Shown here in pieces: positions 28,072 to 36,382 of a stretch of DNA of 39,996 nucleotides. The DNA is taken from the NCBI GenBank assembly GCA_024690505.1, contig JAILPA010000106.1, positions 1-39,996 of the forward strand, read 5' to 3'. Positions within the stretch are counted from its first letter, which is position 1, and the number at the start of each line of letters is the position of its first letter. The translations under genes and the position numbers were made by a program. The notes below the pieces were generated by a model. The model was not told the DNA's origin and ran no database searches. It saw only the letters and a program-made list of their open reading frames with translations. This DNA comes from Prevotella sp. (GTDB lineage: Bacteria > Bacteroidota > Bacteroidia > Bacteroidales > Bacteroidaceae).

Positions 28072-28935
28072 TCAGCTGAAGATGATGGTTTTGTTCTTGA
28101 ATGTCAGTATCTTGCGCTCAATATGTTTCGACACGGCACGCGACAGCACTATCTTCTCCAGGTCTTTGCCTTTCAGCACCAGACTCTCAGGCGTGTCCTT
28201 GTGGGTGATTCGCGCTACGTCCTGTTCGATGATGGGACCGGCGTCGAGCTCTGCTGTCACATAGTGGCTGGTGGCGCCGATGATTTTGACACCGCGTTCC
28301 CAAGCCTGGTGATAGGGCTTGGCACCGATGAATGCTGGCAGGAATGAGTGGTGGATGTTAATGATGTGATGAGGATAAGCTGCTATCATTTCGTCGCTGA
28401 TGATCTGCATGTAGCGGGCCAGTACGATGAACGAGATGTCCTCCTTCTTCAGCAGTTCCATCTCTGCTTGCTCAACCTCAGCCTTGTTCGAGTGATCTTT
28501 GTTGATGCTCCACACGTAGTAGGGGATGCCAAACTGATCGGCTACATAGCGAAGGTCTTCGTGGTTCGATACAATGCAGGGAATGTCGCAGGCGAACTCA
28601 CCAGCCTTCCAGCGGGCAAGCAGGTCGTACAGGCAGTGGCTCATCTTGCTCACGAAGATAGCCATGCGTGGGCGCTTGTCACTGTAGTAAAGGCTGAACT
28701 TCATCTTATAGCGCTGGGCGTAGAGCGTCGTAATGTATTCGTAGATTTTGTCGCGCGGTATCAGGAAGCCGTCCAGCTCCCACTCTATGCGCATGAAGAA
28801 CATGCCGTCCTGACGGTCTACGTACTGGTCAAGGTAGACAATGTTCCCCTTGTTGTCGGTTATGAACTTGGTCACTTCCGTAATGATGCCCTGTTGGTCA
28901 GGACAGTGCAGAAGCATAATGGCTGTTGGTTTCAT
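28072..28935 (-). CDS. purU: Formyltetrahydrofolate deformylase
   Basis: The 287-residue protein hydrolyses 10-formyltetrahydrofolate to formate and tetrahydrofolate, balancing one-carbon pools. It has an N-terminal ACT domain (LLHCPDQQGIITEVTKF, residues about 8-80), then a formyltransferase-fold domain with the catalytic Asn/His pair in NIHHSFLPAFIGAKPY and the Asp in HKDTPESLV. One-carbon and histidine metabolism meet through AICAR from the HisH/HisF reaction, so its place in front of hisH makes biological sense. A promoter lies at 28967-28974. Confidence 0.95.
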   Translation of the reverse strand: MKPTAIMLLHCPDQQGIITEVTKFITDNKGNIVYLDQYVDRQDGMFFMRIEWELDGFLIPRDKIYEYITTLYAQRYKMKFSLYYSDKRPRMAIFVSKMSHCLYDLLARWKAGEFACDIPCIVSNHEDLRYVADQFGIPYYVWSINKDHSNKAEVEQAEMELLKKEDISFIVLARYMQIISDEMIAAYPHHIINIHHSFLPAFIGAKPYHQAWERGVKIIGATSHYVTAELDAGPIIEQDVARITHKDTPESLVLKGKDLEKIVLSRAVSKHIERKILTFKNKTIIFS

Positions 28936-28966
28936 CTATACTTTCTCAAAGTTCTGTTTCGACCTG

Positions 28967-28974
28967 CAAAGGTA
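28967..28974 (-). promoter_or_regulatory. Promoter -7 element of purU-his run
   Basis: TACCTTTG on the - strand fits TAnnTTTG and lies 31 bases before the purU ATG, in the divergent gap with the AraC-type regulator. Confidence 0.6.
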
Positions 28975-29100
28975 TAAAAAAAACACGGAAATGAAGAACA
29001 AAATGCCGAGAATCTTTGTGATTAAATCAAAATAACATTTTTTATGATAATTATGGCATATTTTTTCTTGGAAATTGTTCAATAATTCACAAAAAAATCG

Positions 29101-29108
29101 TATTTTTG
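29101..29108 (+). promoter_or_regulatory. Promoter -7 element of the AraC-type regulator
   Basis: TATTTTTG fits TAnnTTTG, with a TTG at 29075-29077 as a possible -33 element, and lies 30 bases before the ATG. The rest of the 203-base divergent gap is very AT-rich with no gene. Confidence 0.6.
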
Positions 29109-29138
29109 CAGACGAATAAACATAAACCTTAAGAAGTT

Positions 29139-29582
29139 ATGGCTAAGTATAACATCACTGAAAGAAAAGAGCGGGAAGCGTCCTACCGTACGCTTGTTAA
29201 TCCTGCTCTGATGGATGACCTGAAGGAGCGTATCCTGAATCTTATTGTTATGCAGAAAAAATACAAGGACAAGGGGTATTCTGCTAAACAGTTGGCATCC
29301 GATTTGGGGACAAACACCCGCTATGTGTCTGCTGTGGTGAATGTGCGTTTTCACATGAACTACACATCGTTCGTCAACAAGTATCGCATTGAAGAGGCTA
29401 TGTCGATCCTTACCGACAAGCGCTATCAGGATTTGCGCATTGAGGAGGTCAGCGATATGGTGGGCTTCGCAAATCGTCAGTCGTTCTATGCATCGTTCTT
29501 CAAGAACATAGGCATCACCCCGAAGGAGTATCGGAGGCAACATGCCCAGCAGGCGGTATCCAAGACAAAGAAGAAGCAATAA
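29139..29582 (+). CDS. Small AraC-type transcription regulator (DNA-binding domain only)
   Basis: At 147 residues this protein is little more than one AraC-type double helix-turn-helix domain. The first helix-turn-helix is around YSAKQLASDLGTNTRYVSAV, and the second around LRIEEVSDMVGFANRQSFY with the family signature FFKNIGITPKEYRRQ near residue 125. A short charged N-terminus and a lysine-rich tail (KTKKKQ) flank it. There is no ligand or receiver domain, so how it senses anything is not evident. Three spaced palindromes begin 66 bases downstream and are candidate binding sites. Its own strong promoter suggests a free-standing regulator. Confidence 0.85.
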   Translation: MAKYNITERKEREASYRTLVNPALMDDLKERILNLIVMQKKYKDKGYSAKQLASDLGTNTRYVSAVVNVRFHMNYTSFVNKYRIEEAMSILTDKRYQDLRIEEVSDMVGFANRQSFYASFFKNIGITPKEYRRQHAQQAVSKTKKKQ

Positions 29583-29647
29583 GTGATTTCGTCTTCTTTT
29601 CGGCAATGGAGTACAACGAATCAGGCGCGTTTGCGCTTGGGGCTTCT

Positions 29648-29706
29648 CAAAGTTGTCCTTTGAGGAGTCCAAAGTTGTCCTTTGGGGAGTCCAAAGTTGT
29701 CCTTTG
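29648..29706. repeat. Three palindromes CAAAGTTGTCCTTTG at 22-base spacing
   Basis: Identical 15-base units CAAAGTTGTCCTTTG occur at 29648-29662, 29670-29684 and 29692-29706. Each is an inverted repeat CAAAG-ttgtc-CTTTG. The 22-base step is close to two turns of DNA, so proteins bound there would lie on one face. It lies between the AraC-type gene and the peptidase gene. Operators or small RNA hairpins are both possible. Confidence 0.7.
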
Positions 29707-29800
29707 CTGAAATAGAGGTTACTTTTTGCTATTAGGATACTGAATTGCGGCGTCAAAAGGCCGACTTGAAACGTAAACCGACACGGACATAAAACTGAGA

Positions 29801-31756
29801 ATGGAACAAGAGACATTCAAATATCAGGACGAGCGCTTCGCCGACCTACAGATGTTGCGCTATCGGCTGAACGGCTTCGAGAAGCTTTCCCTCAAGCAGA
29901 AACAGCTCGTCTATTATCTTTCGCAGGCGACACTTTATGGACGCGACATCACCTTCGACCAGTTTGGTCAGTACAATCTGCTTATACGTCGCACCCTTGA
30001 AGTCATCTACACTGATAGGCTCATCTCGCATGACACGCCCGATTTTCAGGCTCTGGAGGTCTATCTGAAGCGTGTCTGGTTCTCAAGTGGCATTTATCAT
30101 CATTATGGATGCGACAAGTTTGTCCCAGCTTTCAGTGAGGACTTCCTGGATAGTGCCCTTCACCGTGTCGATGCCCGCCGCCTGCCGCTGGACGAAGGTG
30201 AGTCGGTGGATGACTTGTGTCGTGTGCTCTTCCCCGTCATCTTCCAGCCCGACGTGCTTCCCAAAAGGGTGAACAAAGCCGACGGGACAGATTTGCTGCA
30301 GACGTCGGCTTGCAATTTCTATCAGGGCGTCACCCAGGGGGAAGCCGAGGCATATTATGCGTCGAAAAAGCAGGCTGATGACGAGCAGCCACCTTCCTAC
30401 GGCCTGAATTCAACGCTTGTCAAGTGCCCCGACGGTGGGGTAGAGGAGGAGGTGTGGTCGGCCAATGGGCGCTACGCCAATGCCATCCGCCACATTGTCT
30501 ACTGGTTGGAAAAGGCAAAGGGAGTGGCCGAGAACGAGCAGCAGGCGCATGTCATCGCACTCCTCATAGAGTATTATCAGACGGGTGACCTGCGTCTCTT
30601 CGACCGCTATTCCATCGAGTGGCTGCAATGCCTTGAAGGAAAGGTCGACTTTATCAACGGCTTTATTGAGGTCTACGGTGACCCGCTGGGACTGAAAGGT
30701 TCATGGGAGGGACTGGTGGAGTATATCGACGAAGAGGCTACACAGCGTACTCAGACCATTAGCCGCAATGCCCAGTGGTTCGAGGATCACTCACCTGTCG
30801 ACCCGCGCTTCCGCAAGCCTGTGGTGAAGGGCGTCTCGGCCAACGTCATCTGTGCAGCCATGCTGGGGGGCGACGAGTATCCATCCACTGCTATTGGAAT
30901 CAACCTGCCCAATGCCGACTGGATCCGTGCACGCTACGGGTCGAAGAGCATCACCATCAGCAATATTACCGATGCCTACAACAAAGCCGCCCATGGAAAT
31001 GGCTTTAAGGAGGAATTCGTCATCGACAGCGATACCCTTGCAATGATTGAGAGCTATGGTGATGTGTGCGACGACTTGCATACCGACCTGCACGAATGCC
31101 TGGGTCATGGCAGCGGCCAGCTCCTCCCTGGGGTAGATCCCGATGCACTGAAAGCATATGGCAACACGATAGAGGAGGCCCGTGCCGACCTCTTCGGACT
31201 TTATTATATGGCCGACCCGAAGCTGGTGGAGCTGGGATTGCTCCCCAATGCCGAGGCCTACAAATCGCACTACTATACGTACATGATGAACGGACTGATG
31301 ACGCAACTGGTACGTATAGAGCCAGGACGACAGATCGAGGAGGCGCACATGAGAAACCGTGCGCTCATTGCCCATTGGTGTCTGGCCCAAGGCGAAGCTA
31401 TGCATTTGTTGAGACGCAATGGCAAAACGTTCTTGGCTGTAGATAGTTACGAGCGTCTGCGTTCTCTCATTGCCACGCTCTTAGCCGAGGTACAGCGCAT
31501 AAAGAGCGAAGGCGACTATGCGGCTGCGCGGCAGTTGGTCGAGACATATGGCGTCAAGGTTGATGCCGAGCTTCATGCTGAGGTGCTTGAACGCTACAAG
31601 CGGCTTGACTTGGCTCCCTACAAGGGGTTTATCAATCCCTGGTTGTTGCCCGTCATTGGTTCCGACGGCCATATCGCTGACATTCAGGTGAACTACTCTG
31701 AGAGCTATGCCCATCAGATGCTTCGATATGGTACCGAATACGCTACGTTAATCTGA
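29801..31756 (+). CDS. Dipeptidyl peptidase III family zinc peptidase (M49)
   Basis: The 651-residue protein carries the M49 zinc motif HECLGH (residues 431-436) and the third ligand in EEARADLF (Glu459), with the 23-residue spacing I recall from bacterial relatives. It removes dipeptides from the N-terminus of oligopeptides. No signal peptide is seen, so a cytoplasmic peptide-recycling role is likely. The C-terminus (YAHQMLRYGTEY) is complete. A triple-palindrome array lies 95 bases upstream and may control it. GC-rich palindromic repeats follow its stop. Confidence 0.92.
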   Translation: MEQETFKYQDERFADLQMLRYRLNGFEKLSLKQKQLVYYLSQATLYGRDITFDQFGQYNLLIRRTLEVIYTDRLISHDTPDFQALEVYLKRVWFSSGIYHHYGCDKFVPAFSEDFLDSALHRVDARRLPLDEGESVDDLCRVLFPVIFQPDVLPKRVNKADGTDLLQTSACNFYQGVTQGEAEAYYASKKQADDEQPPSYGLNSTLVKCPDGGVEEEVWSANGRYANAIRHIVYWLEKAKGVAENEQQAHVIALLIEYYQTGDLRLFDRYSIEWLQCLEGKVDFINGFIEVYGDPLGLKGSWEGLVEYIDEEATQRTQTISRNAQWFEDHSPVDPRFRKPVVKGVSANVICAAMLGGDEYPSTAIGINLPNADWIRARYGSKSITISNITDAYNKAAHGNGFKEEFVIDSDTLAMIESYGDVCDDLHTDLHECLGHGSGQLLPGVDPDALKAYGNTIEEARADLFGLYYMADPKLVELGLLPNAEAYKSHYYTYMMNGLMTQLVRIEPGRQIEEAHMRNRALIAHWCLAQGEAMHLLRRNGKTFLAVDSYERLRSLIATLLAEVQRIKSEGDYAAARQLVETYGVKVDAELHAEVLERYKRLDLAPYKGFINPWLLPVIGSDGHIADIQVNYSESYAHQMLRYGTEYATLI

Positions 31757-31778
31757 AGGGACATGATGAATGAGAAAT

Positions 31779-31890
31779 GAGTTCGTGTACGGCGCTTTGC
31801 CCGCCGCAAATAATGATTGAGTTCGTGCGCGGCGGTTTGCCTGCCGCAAATAATGATTGAGTTCGTGCGCGGCGGTTTGCCCGCCGCAAA
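31779..31890. repeat. Tandem GC-rich palindromic (REP-like) repeats, three copies
   Basis: Units of 40 bases start at 31779, 31819 and 31859 (third copy 32 bases). Each holds GTTCGTGCGCGGCGGTTTG followed by a complementary arm, giving a stem such as GCGGCGG-tttgc-CCGCCGC. Copies two and three differ at one position over 32 bases. A fourth copy is at 36328-36358. Confidence 0.8.
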
Positions 31891-31903
31891 GAGGAATGGG
31901 TAT

Positions 31904-32545
31904 ATGACAGACATCAATGATAAAATAAAAGAAATCAAGCGGTCGTTCCGTCAGATGATGGATGGCGCCGTGGCCCAGTCGATGCGGGAGAAAGGCCTCG
32001 GCTATCACCTGAACTGGGGCGCCACTTTGCCCCGTCTGCGGGAAATGGCCGATGAAATCAAATCCCAGCTTCAGTCCCAGCCTCACTACCAGTACGACCT
32101 CGCCATTGCTTTGTGGAAGGAGAACATCCGTGAATGCAAGATACTGGCCACGATGCTGATGCCTGCCGACGAAGTGCTGCCCGAGGTAATTGACATCTGG
32201 ATGGAGCAGACACCCACCCTTGAGATTGCCGAGCAGGCCGCCTTCAATCTGTATCAGCAACTGCCCTTTGCTGCCGAAGTGGCCTACCGCTGGCTGGCAT
32301 CGCCCGACGCCCTGCCTCAGATATGCGGCTATCATGTGCTGAGCCGCCTTTTCATGCGCGGGCAGGAACCCAACGAGCGCGGCATCAATGAGTTTGTAGA
32401 CCAGGCTTTGGCTGCCCTGCAGAGCTCCGAGCCGGCCCTTCAGAAAGCCGCCATGCAGTCCCTCGTCCATTTTGCTGAGCTGGGACTTGTCTATCAGCGC
32501 ATAGCACGGTCGGCAACCAAGAGCGTGGGCTTCGACTTTCTGTAA
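31904..32545 (+). CDS. DNA alkylation repair-like HEAT-repeat protein
   Basis: The 213-residue protein is mostly helical. Its pattern (RQMMDGAVAQSMREKGLGY, LPRLREMADEI, ALWKENIRECKILATMLM, DIWMEQTPTLEIAEQAAFNL) resembles the AlkD-like HEAT-repeat family that Bacteroidetes genomes label as DNA alkylation repair. True AlkD excises N3- and N7-alkylated bases; whether this shorter relative is a glycosylase is not shown. I use the ATG at 31904 because longer frames begin with TTG inside the palindromic repeats. It is followed after 61 bases by an ABC exporter pair. Confidence 0.65.
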   Translation: MTDINDKIKEIKRSFRQMMDGAVAQSMREKGLGYHLNWGATLPRLREMADEIKSQLQSQPHYQYDLAIALWKENIRECKILATMLMPADEVLPEVIDIWMEQTPTLEIAEQAAFNLYQQLPFAAEVAYRWLASPDALPQICGYHVLSRLFMRGQEPNERGINEFVDQALAALQSSEPALQKAAMQSLVHFAELGLVYQRIARSATKSVGFDFL

Positions 32546-32606
32546 TCCTTCGGACAGACCATTATAGAAACTAGACATACATGCTTACCAAATCAGAAAG
32601 ACATCA

Positions 32607-34391
32607 ATGCTTAAGACTCTATACCAACAGATAGGACAATACAAGCGACCGGCCCTCGCCACTCCCCTGTTGACTGCCTTGGAGGTGGTGATGGATGTGC
32701 TCATCCCCTACGTCACGGCTATGCTCATCGACCGCGGCGTGATGGCGGGCGACATGCAGGCTGTCTACCTCTACGGGCTTTTGATGGTAGGAATGGGACT
32801 GCTGTCGCTGCTCTTCGGCATCTTGGCAGGTCGTGTGTCTGCCTATGCCTCTACTGGCTTTGCCGCTAACCTGCGTCTGGCCATGTACCGCAATATTCAG
32901 ACCTTCTCGTTTGCCGACATCGACAAATACTCCACTTCTGGTCTTGTCACCCGTATGACGACCGATGTCAACTCGCTCCAGAATGCCTTTCAGCAAATTC
33001 TCCGCATCACGGTACGCGCACCCTTCCGCTTGTTCCTGTCGGTGGTGATGTGTCTGGTCATCGACCCCCGTCTGTCGCTCATCTTCATTGTAGCTATGGC
33101 GGTGCTGGGTGTCTCGCTCTATTTCATCATTTCCCGTGTGTCGAGGCTCTTCCAGCAGGTGTTCGTGAAATACGACGAACTGAACCAGAGCGTACAGGAG
33201 AACGTCCAGGGCATTCGCGTGGTGAAAGCATTTGTACGCGAGGACTACGAGACCCGCAAGTTTGGTCGTGCTGCCGATGCCCTCTATCGCCTCTACACAC
33301 GTGCCGAGGGGTTGATGGCGCTCAACCATCCTGTGATGAACCTTGTGGTCTACGGCTGCATCATTGCCCTCTCGTGGTGGGGTGCCCATTTCATTGTGGG
33401 CGGCACCCTCACCACGGGCGAGCTGACGTCGCTTTTCACCTATGTCATGTCAATCCTTCAGGCGTTGATGATGCTGTCGATGATTTTCGTCATGCTCACC
33501 CAGAGCGCTGCCTCAGCCGCCCGTGTCAGCGAGGTCATCGAGCACCGTGCCAGCATAACCAGCCCAGCCAACCCACAGGCACAGATGGCCGATGGTAGTG
33601 TGGAGTTCCGCAATGTGAGGTTCGACTATCCCGATTCCTCCGACCACGCCACCGAGGGCAGCAAGGCCCATCGGCGTTCTGCTCTTTTCAACGTCAGCTT
33701 CCGCATTGAGAGCGGCCAGACGATAGGTGTCATAGGCGGCACCGGTTCGGGCAAGTCCACGCTGGTGAACCTCATCAGCCGACTTTACGACCCCACGAAA
33801 GGCCAGGTGATAGTGGGCGGCAATGACGTGAAGGACTACGCCCTCGACACCCTGCGCAATGCCGTGAGTGTGGTGCTGCAGCAGAACACCCTCTTCAGCG
33901 GCACCGTTCTTGACAACCTGCGCTGGGGCAAGACCGATGCCACGCTGGAAGAGTGCCGTGCCGCCTGTCGCATGGCTCAGGCTGACGATTTCATCATGGC
34001 GATGCCCCAGCAGTACGATTCCCGCATTGAGCAAGGCGGCACCAACGTCTCGGGCGGTCAGAAACAGCGTCTCTGCATTGCCCGCGCCCTTTTGAAACAG
34101 CCCCGCATCCTAGTGCTCGACGATTCCACCTCGGCCTGCGACACCCGCACCGATGCCCTCATTCAGAGTGCCTTCCGCGAGGAACTGCCCCAAACCACGA
34201 AGATCATCATTGCCCAGCGAATCAGCAGTGTGCGCCATTGCGACCGCATTCTGGTGATGGACGGTGGTGCCGTGAGCGGGTTCGATACCCACGAGCATCT
34301 GCTTCAGAGCAATGCCCTTTATAAGGAGATATGTGACATTCAGCTTGCCGATGTCGGCGACTTCGACTCGGGGAAAGGAGGTGCAGCATGA
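32607..34391 (+). CDS. ABC exporter half-transporter with degenerate catalytic site
   Basis: The 594-residue half-transporter has six membrane helices (about residues 15-320) and one nucleotide-binding domain. That domain has Walker A GGTGSGKST (about 377-385), a canonical signature VSGGQ (481-485) and Walker B ending LVLDDSTSACD, where Asp506 replaces the catalytic Glu. This substitution is typical of one half of heterodimeric exporters such as TM287/288. The partner gene overlaps it by four bases (ATGA). Substrates could be lipids or drugs; sequence does not say. It sits in the inner membrane and exports substrate. Confidence 0.93.
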   Translation: MLKTLYQQIGQYKRPALATPLLTALEVVMDVLIPYVTAMLIDRGVMAGDMQAVYLYGLLMVGMGLLSLLFGILAGRVSAYASTGFAANLRLAMYRNIQTFSFADIDKYSTSGLVTRMTTDVNSLQNAFQQILRITVRAPFRLFLSVVMCLVIDPRLSLIFIVAMAVLGVSLYFIISRVSRLFQQVFVKYDELNQSVQENVQGIRVVKAFVREDYETRKFGRAADALYRLYTRAEGLMALNHPVMNLVVYGCIIALSWWGAHFIVGGTLTTGELTSLFTYVMSILQALMMLSMIFVMLTQSAASAARVSEVIEHRASITSPANPQAQMADGSVEFRNVRFDYPDSSDHATEGSKAHRRSALFNVSFRIESGQTIGVIGGTGSGKSTLVNLISRLYDPTKGQVIVGGNDVKDYALDTLRNAVSVVLQQNTLFSGTVLDNLRWGKTDATLEECRAACRMAQADDFIMAMPQQYDSRIEQGGTNVSGGQKQRLCIARALLKQPRILVLDDSTSACDTRTDALIQSAFREELPQTTKIIIAQRISSVRHCDRILVMDGGAVSGFDTHEHLLQSNALYKEICDIQLADVGDFDSGKGGAA

Positions 34392-36274
34392 GACAGCCCT
34401 CGTTCGATCGCGGATCACGCGGCATGGGTCAGCCCGCCGGACTGCCCAAGGCAACGAAGCAGCAGCGTCGCGTCATGCTGCGACTGTTTACCTTCGTCAT
34501 GCGCCACTATCGCTTCAGCATCATCACCGTGCTGGCGTGTATTGTCGTGAGCAGCCTTACGTCGCTGGCATCGACACTCTTCACACGCACCCTCATCGAC
34601 GACTACATTATCCCTCTTACACAGGCAGCTAATCCCCAGTATGCCTCACTTCTTCAGGCTCTTGTACGCCTGGGGCTCGTGCTCCTCCTGGGCGTGGCCG
34701 CCAGCTATGCCTACAACCGCCTGATGATCAACGTCAGCCAAGGCACCATGCTACGCCTGCGCAAACACATCTTCGAACGCATGGAGCAGCTGCCCATAAG
34801 CTATTTCGACCAGCACTCACACGGTGAGCTGATGTCGGTCTATACCAACGATGTCGACTCGTTGCGCCAGATGATCAGTACCGCCATGGCACAGGTCTTC
34901 TCATCGGTCATCACCATTGTTGCCACCTTCACGTCGATGGTGGTGCTATCAGTGCCCCTCACCATCGTCAGTATCCTCATCGCCGCCGTTATGGTCTATA
35001 CCACCACCCGCCTCGGACAGTGGTCGCGCGGCTATTTCCGCACCCAGCAGGAGAGCCTGGCCAGCGTGAACGGCTTCGTCGAGGAGATGATGACTGGTCA
35101 GAAAGTCGTCAAGGTGTTCTGCCACGAACAGCAGGCCATCGCTCAGTTCCAAATCATCAACGAGCAGCTGCGTACTTCGGCCTGCAGTGCCAACAGGATT
35201 GCCAACATTGTGATGCCTGTCAACGCCAACCTCTCTAATCTGGGCTATGTACTCATTGCCGTGGTTGGCGCCACCCTCTGCCTCTCTCATTTCTCATTTC
35301 TCGATTCTCTCACCCTGACCCTGGGCACCATCGTAGCCTTCCTGCAACTGAACAAGAGCTTCACCCAGCCCATTAGCCACGTATCCCAGCAGATCAACTC
35401 TGTGCTCAACGCCTCGGTGGGAGCCGAACGCGTCTTTGCCTTAGCCGATGCCGAGCCCGAAGCCGACGAAGGACACTGGACGGTGACCGATGGCGTATGG
35501 ACAGCGGGAGCAGACGACGAGCAGAGAACTGAAGGTGGAGGCCCCGTCCAGGGCGATGTTGACTTCAGTCATGTCGACTTCGGCTATACCCCCGAACGGC
35601 AAGTGCTGTTCGATGTGAACATCAACACCCAGCCTGGTCAGAAGATAGCCTTCGTGGGCGGCACCGGTGCCGGCAAGACCACCATCATCAACCTCATCAA
35701 CCGCTTCTACGACATTCAGAGCGGCACCATACTTTATGATGGCATCCCCATCGCCGACATCCGTAAGAGTGCTTTGCGGCGCAGCATGAGCATCGTGCTG
35801 CAAGAGACCCACCTCTTCACCGGCACCGTGCTCGACAATATCCGCTACGGCAGTCTCCATGCCACCGATGACGACTGCGTACGTGCCGCACAGCTCGTAG
35901 GCGCCCACGATTTCATCCGCCGTCTGGCCAATGGCTATCACACCATCCTTCAGGGCGACGGTGGCAACCTCAGTGCCGGCGAGCGACAACTGCTCGCCAT
36001 TGCCCGTGCTGCTGTGGCCAATCCACCTGTGCTCATCCTCGACGAGGCCACTTCGTCGGTCGACACCCGCACCGAGCAGCTCGTGCAGCGTGGCATGGAC
36101 AGCCTCATGCAAGGGCGCACCACCTTCGTCATTGCCCACCGCCTCAGCACCGTGCGCAATGCCGACCAGATTATTGTCCTCGACCATGGTCGCATTGCTG
36201 AGCATGGCACCCACGATGAACTCCTGGCCCTCCGTGGACAGTATTTCCAGCTATACAACGGCGGGGAACTCTGA
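34388..36274 (+). CDS. ABC exporter half-transporter with complete Walker B
   Basis: The 628-residue partner has six membrane helices (about residues 40-340) and a nucleotide-binding domain with Walker A GGTGAGKTT, a divergent signature LSAGE (528-532) and Walker B LILDEATSS with catalytic Glu553. It therefore supplies the working Walker B while the upstream protein supplies the working signature, the expected split for an asymmetric heterodimer. An acidic linker precedes the ATPase domain. Residues about 300-309 (SHFSFLDSLT) are encoded by a heptamer repeat and seem to be an insertion between the last membrane helices. Translation is coupled to the upstream gene. Confidence 0.93.
   Translation: MRQPSFDRGSRGMGQPAGLPKATKQQRRVMLRLFTFVMRHYRFSIITVLACIVVSSLTSLASTLFTRTLIDDYIIPLTQAANPQYASLLQALVRLGLVLLLGVAASYAYNRLMINVSQGTMLRLRKHIFERMEQLPISYFDQHSHGELMSVYTNDVDSLRQMISTAMAQVFSSVITIVATFTSMVVLSVPLTIVSILIAAVMVYTTTRLGQWSRGYFRTQQESLASVNGFVEEMMTGQKVVKVFCHEQQAIAQFQIINEQLRTSACSANRIANIVMPVNANLSNLGYVLIAVVGATLCLSHFSFLDSLTLTLGTIVAFLQLNKSFTQPISHVSQQINSVLNASVGAERVFALADAEPEADEGHWTVTDGVWTAGADDEQRTEGGGPVQGDVDFSHVDFGYTPERQVLFDVNINTQPGQKIAFVGGTGAGKTTIINLINRFYDIQSGTILYDGIPIADIRKSALRRSMSIVLQETHLFTGTVLDNIRYGSLHATDDDCVRAAQLVGAHDFIRRLANGYHTILQGDGGNLSAGERQLLAIARAAVANPPVLILDEATSSVDTRTEQLVQRGMDSLMQGRTTFVIAHRLSTVRNADQIIVLDHGRIAEHGTHDELLALRGQYFQLYNGGEL
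35285..35312. repeat. Heptamer repeat inside the ABC exporter gene
   Basis: Four heptads TCTCATT, TCTCATT, TCTCGAT, TCTCTCA run through coding sequence. They resemble the intergenic heptads at 7024-7051 and the complement of those at 36273-36301. Confidence 0.55.
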
Positions 36275-36301
36275 GGAATGAAGAATGAGGGATGAAAGAA
36301 T
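36273..36301. repeat. Degenerate heptamer repeat (GAGGAAT type)
   Basis: Starting inside the stop codon of the ABC gene, the sequence reads GAGGAAT, GAAGAAT, GAGGGAT, GAAAGAAT. It is the complementary orientation of the heptads at 7024-7051. Confidence 0.55.
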
Positions 36302-36327
36302 GAGTAGATGTGCTGTTAGAAGAATGC

Positions 36328-36358
36328 GTTCGTGCGCGGCGGTTTGTCCGCGCGAAAA
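36328..36358. repeat. Fourth copy of the REP-like palindromic repeat
   Basis: GTTCGTGCGCGGCGGTTTG recurs exactly as in the tandem array at 31779-31890, in the same orientation, with a slightly changed second arm (TCCGCGCG). It lies 25 bases before the start of the next gene. Confidence 0.75.
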
Positions 36359-36382
36359 GTACTATATGATAACTCTGCAACT

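Noticed and set aside
28348..28977. 209-codon + strand frame opposite purU
   Set aside because: It is antisense to well-conserved purU and runs through the purU promoter; the composition is that of a shadow frame.
29648..29706. CRISPR-like short repeats
   Set aside because: Repeats of 15 bases with 7-base gaps are too short for CRISPR repeat and spacer units.
29079..29816. 245-codon - strand frame covering the AraC-type gene and the triple palindromes
   Set aside because: The opposite strand has a good promoter and a clear AraC domain; the repeats translate here only by chance.
31779..31890. CRISPR array
   Set aside because: Units are tandem 40-base repeats without unique spacers and contain GC-rich palindromes; no cas genes are present.
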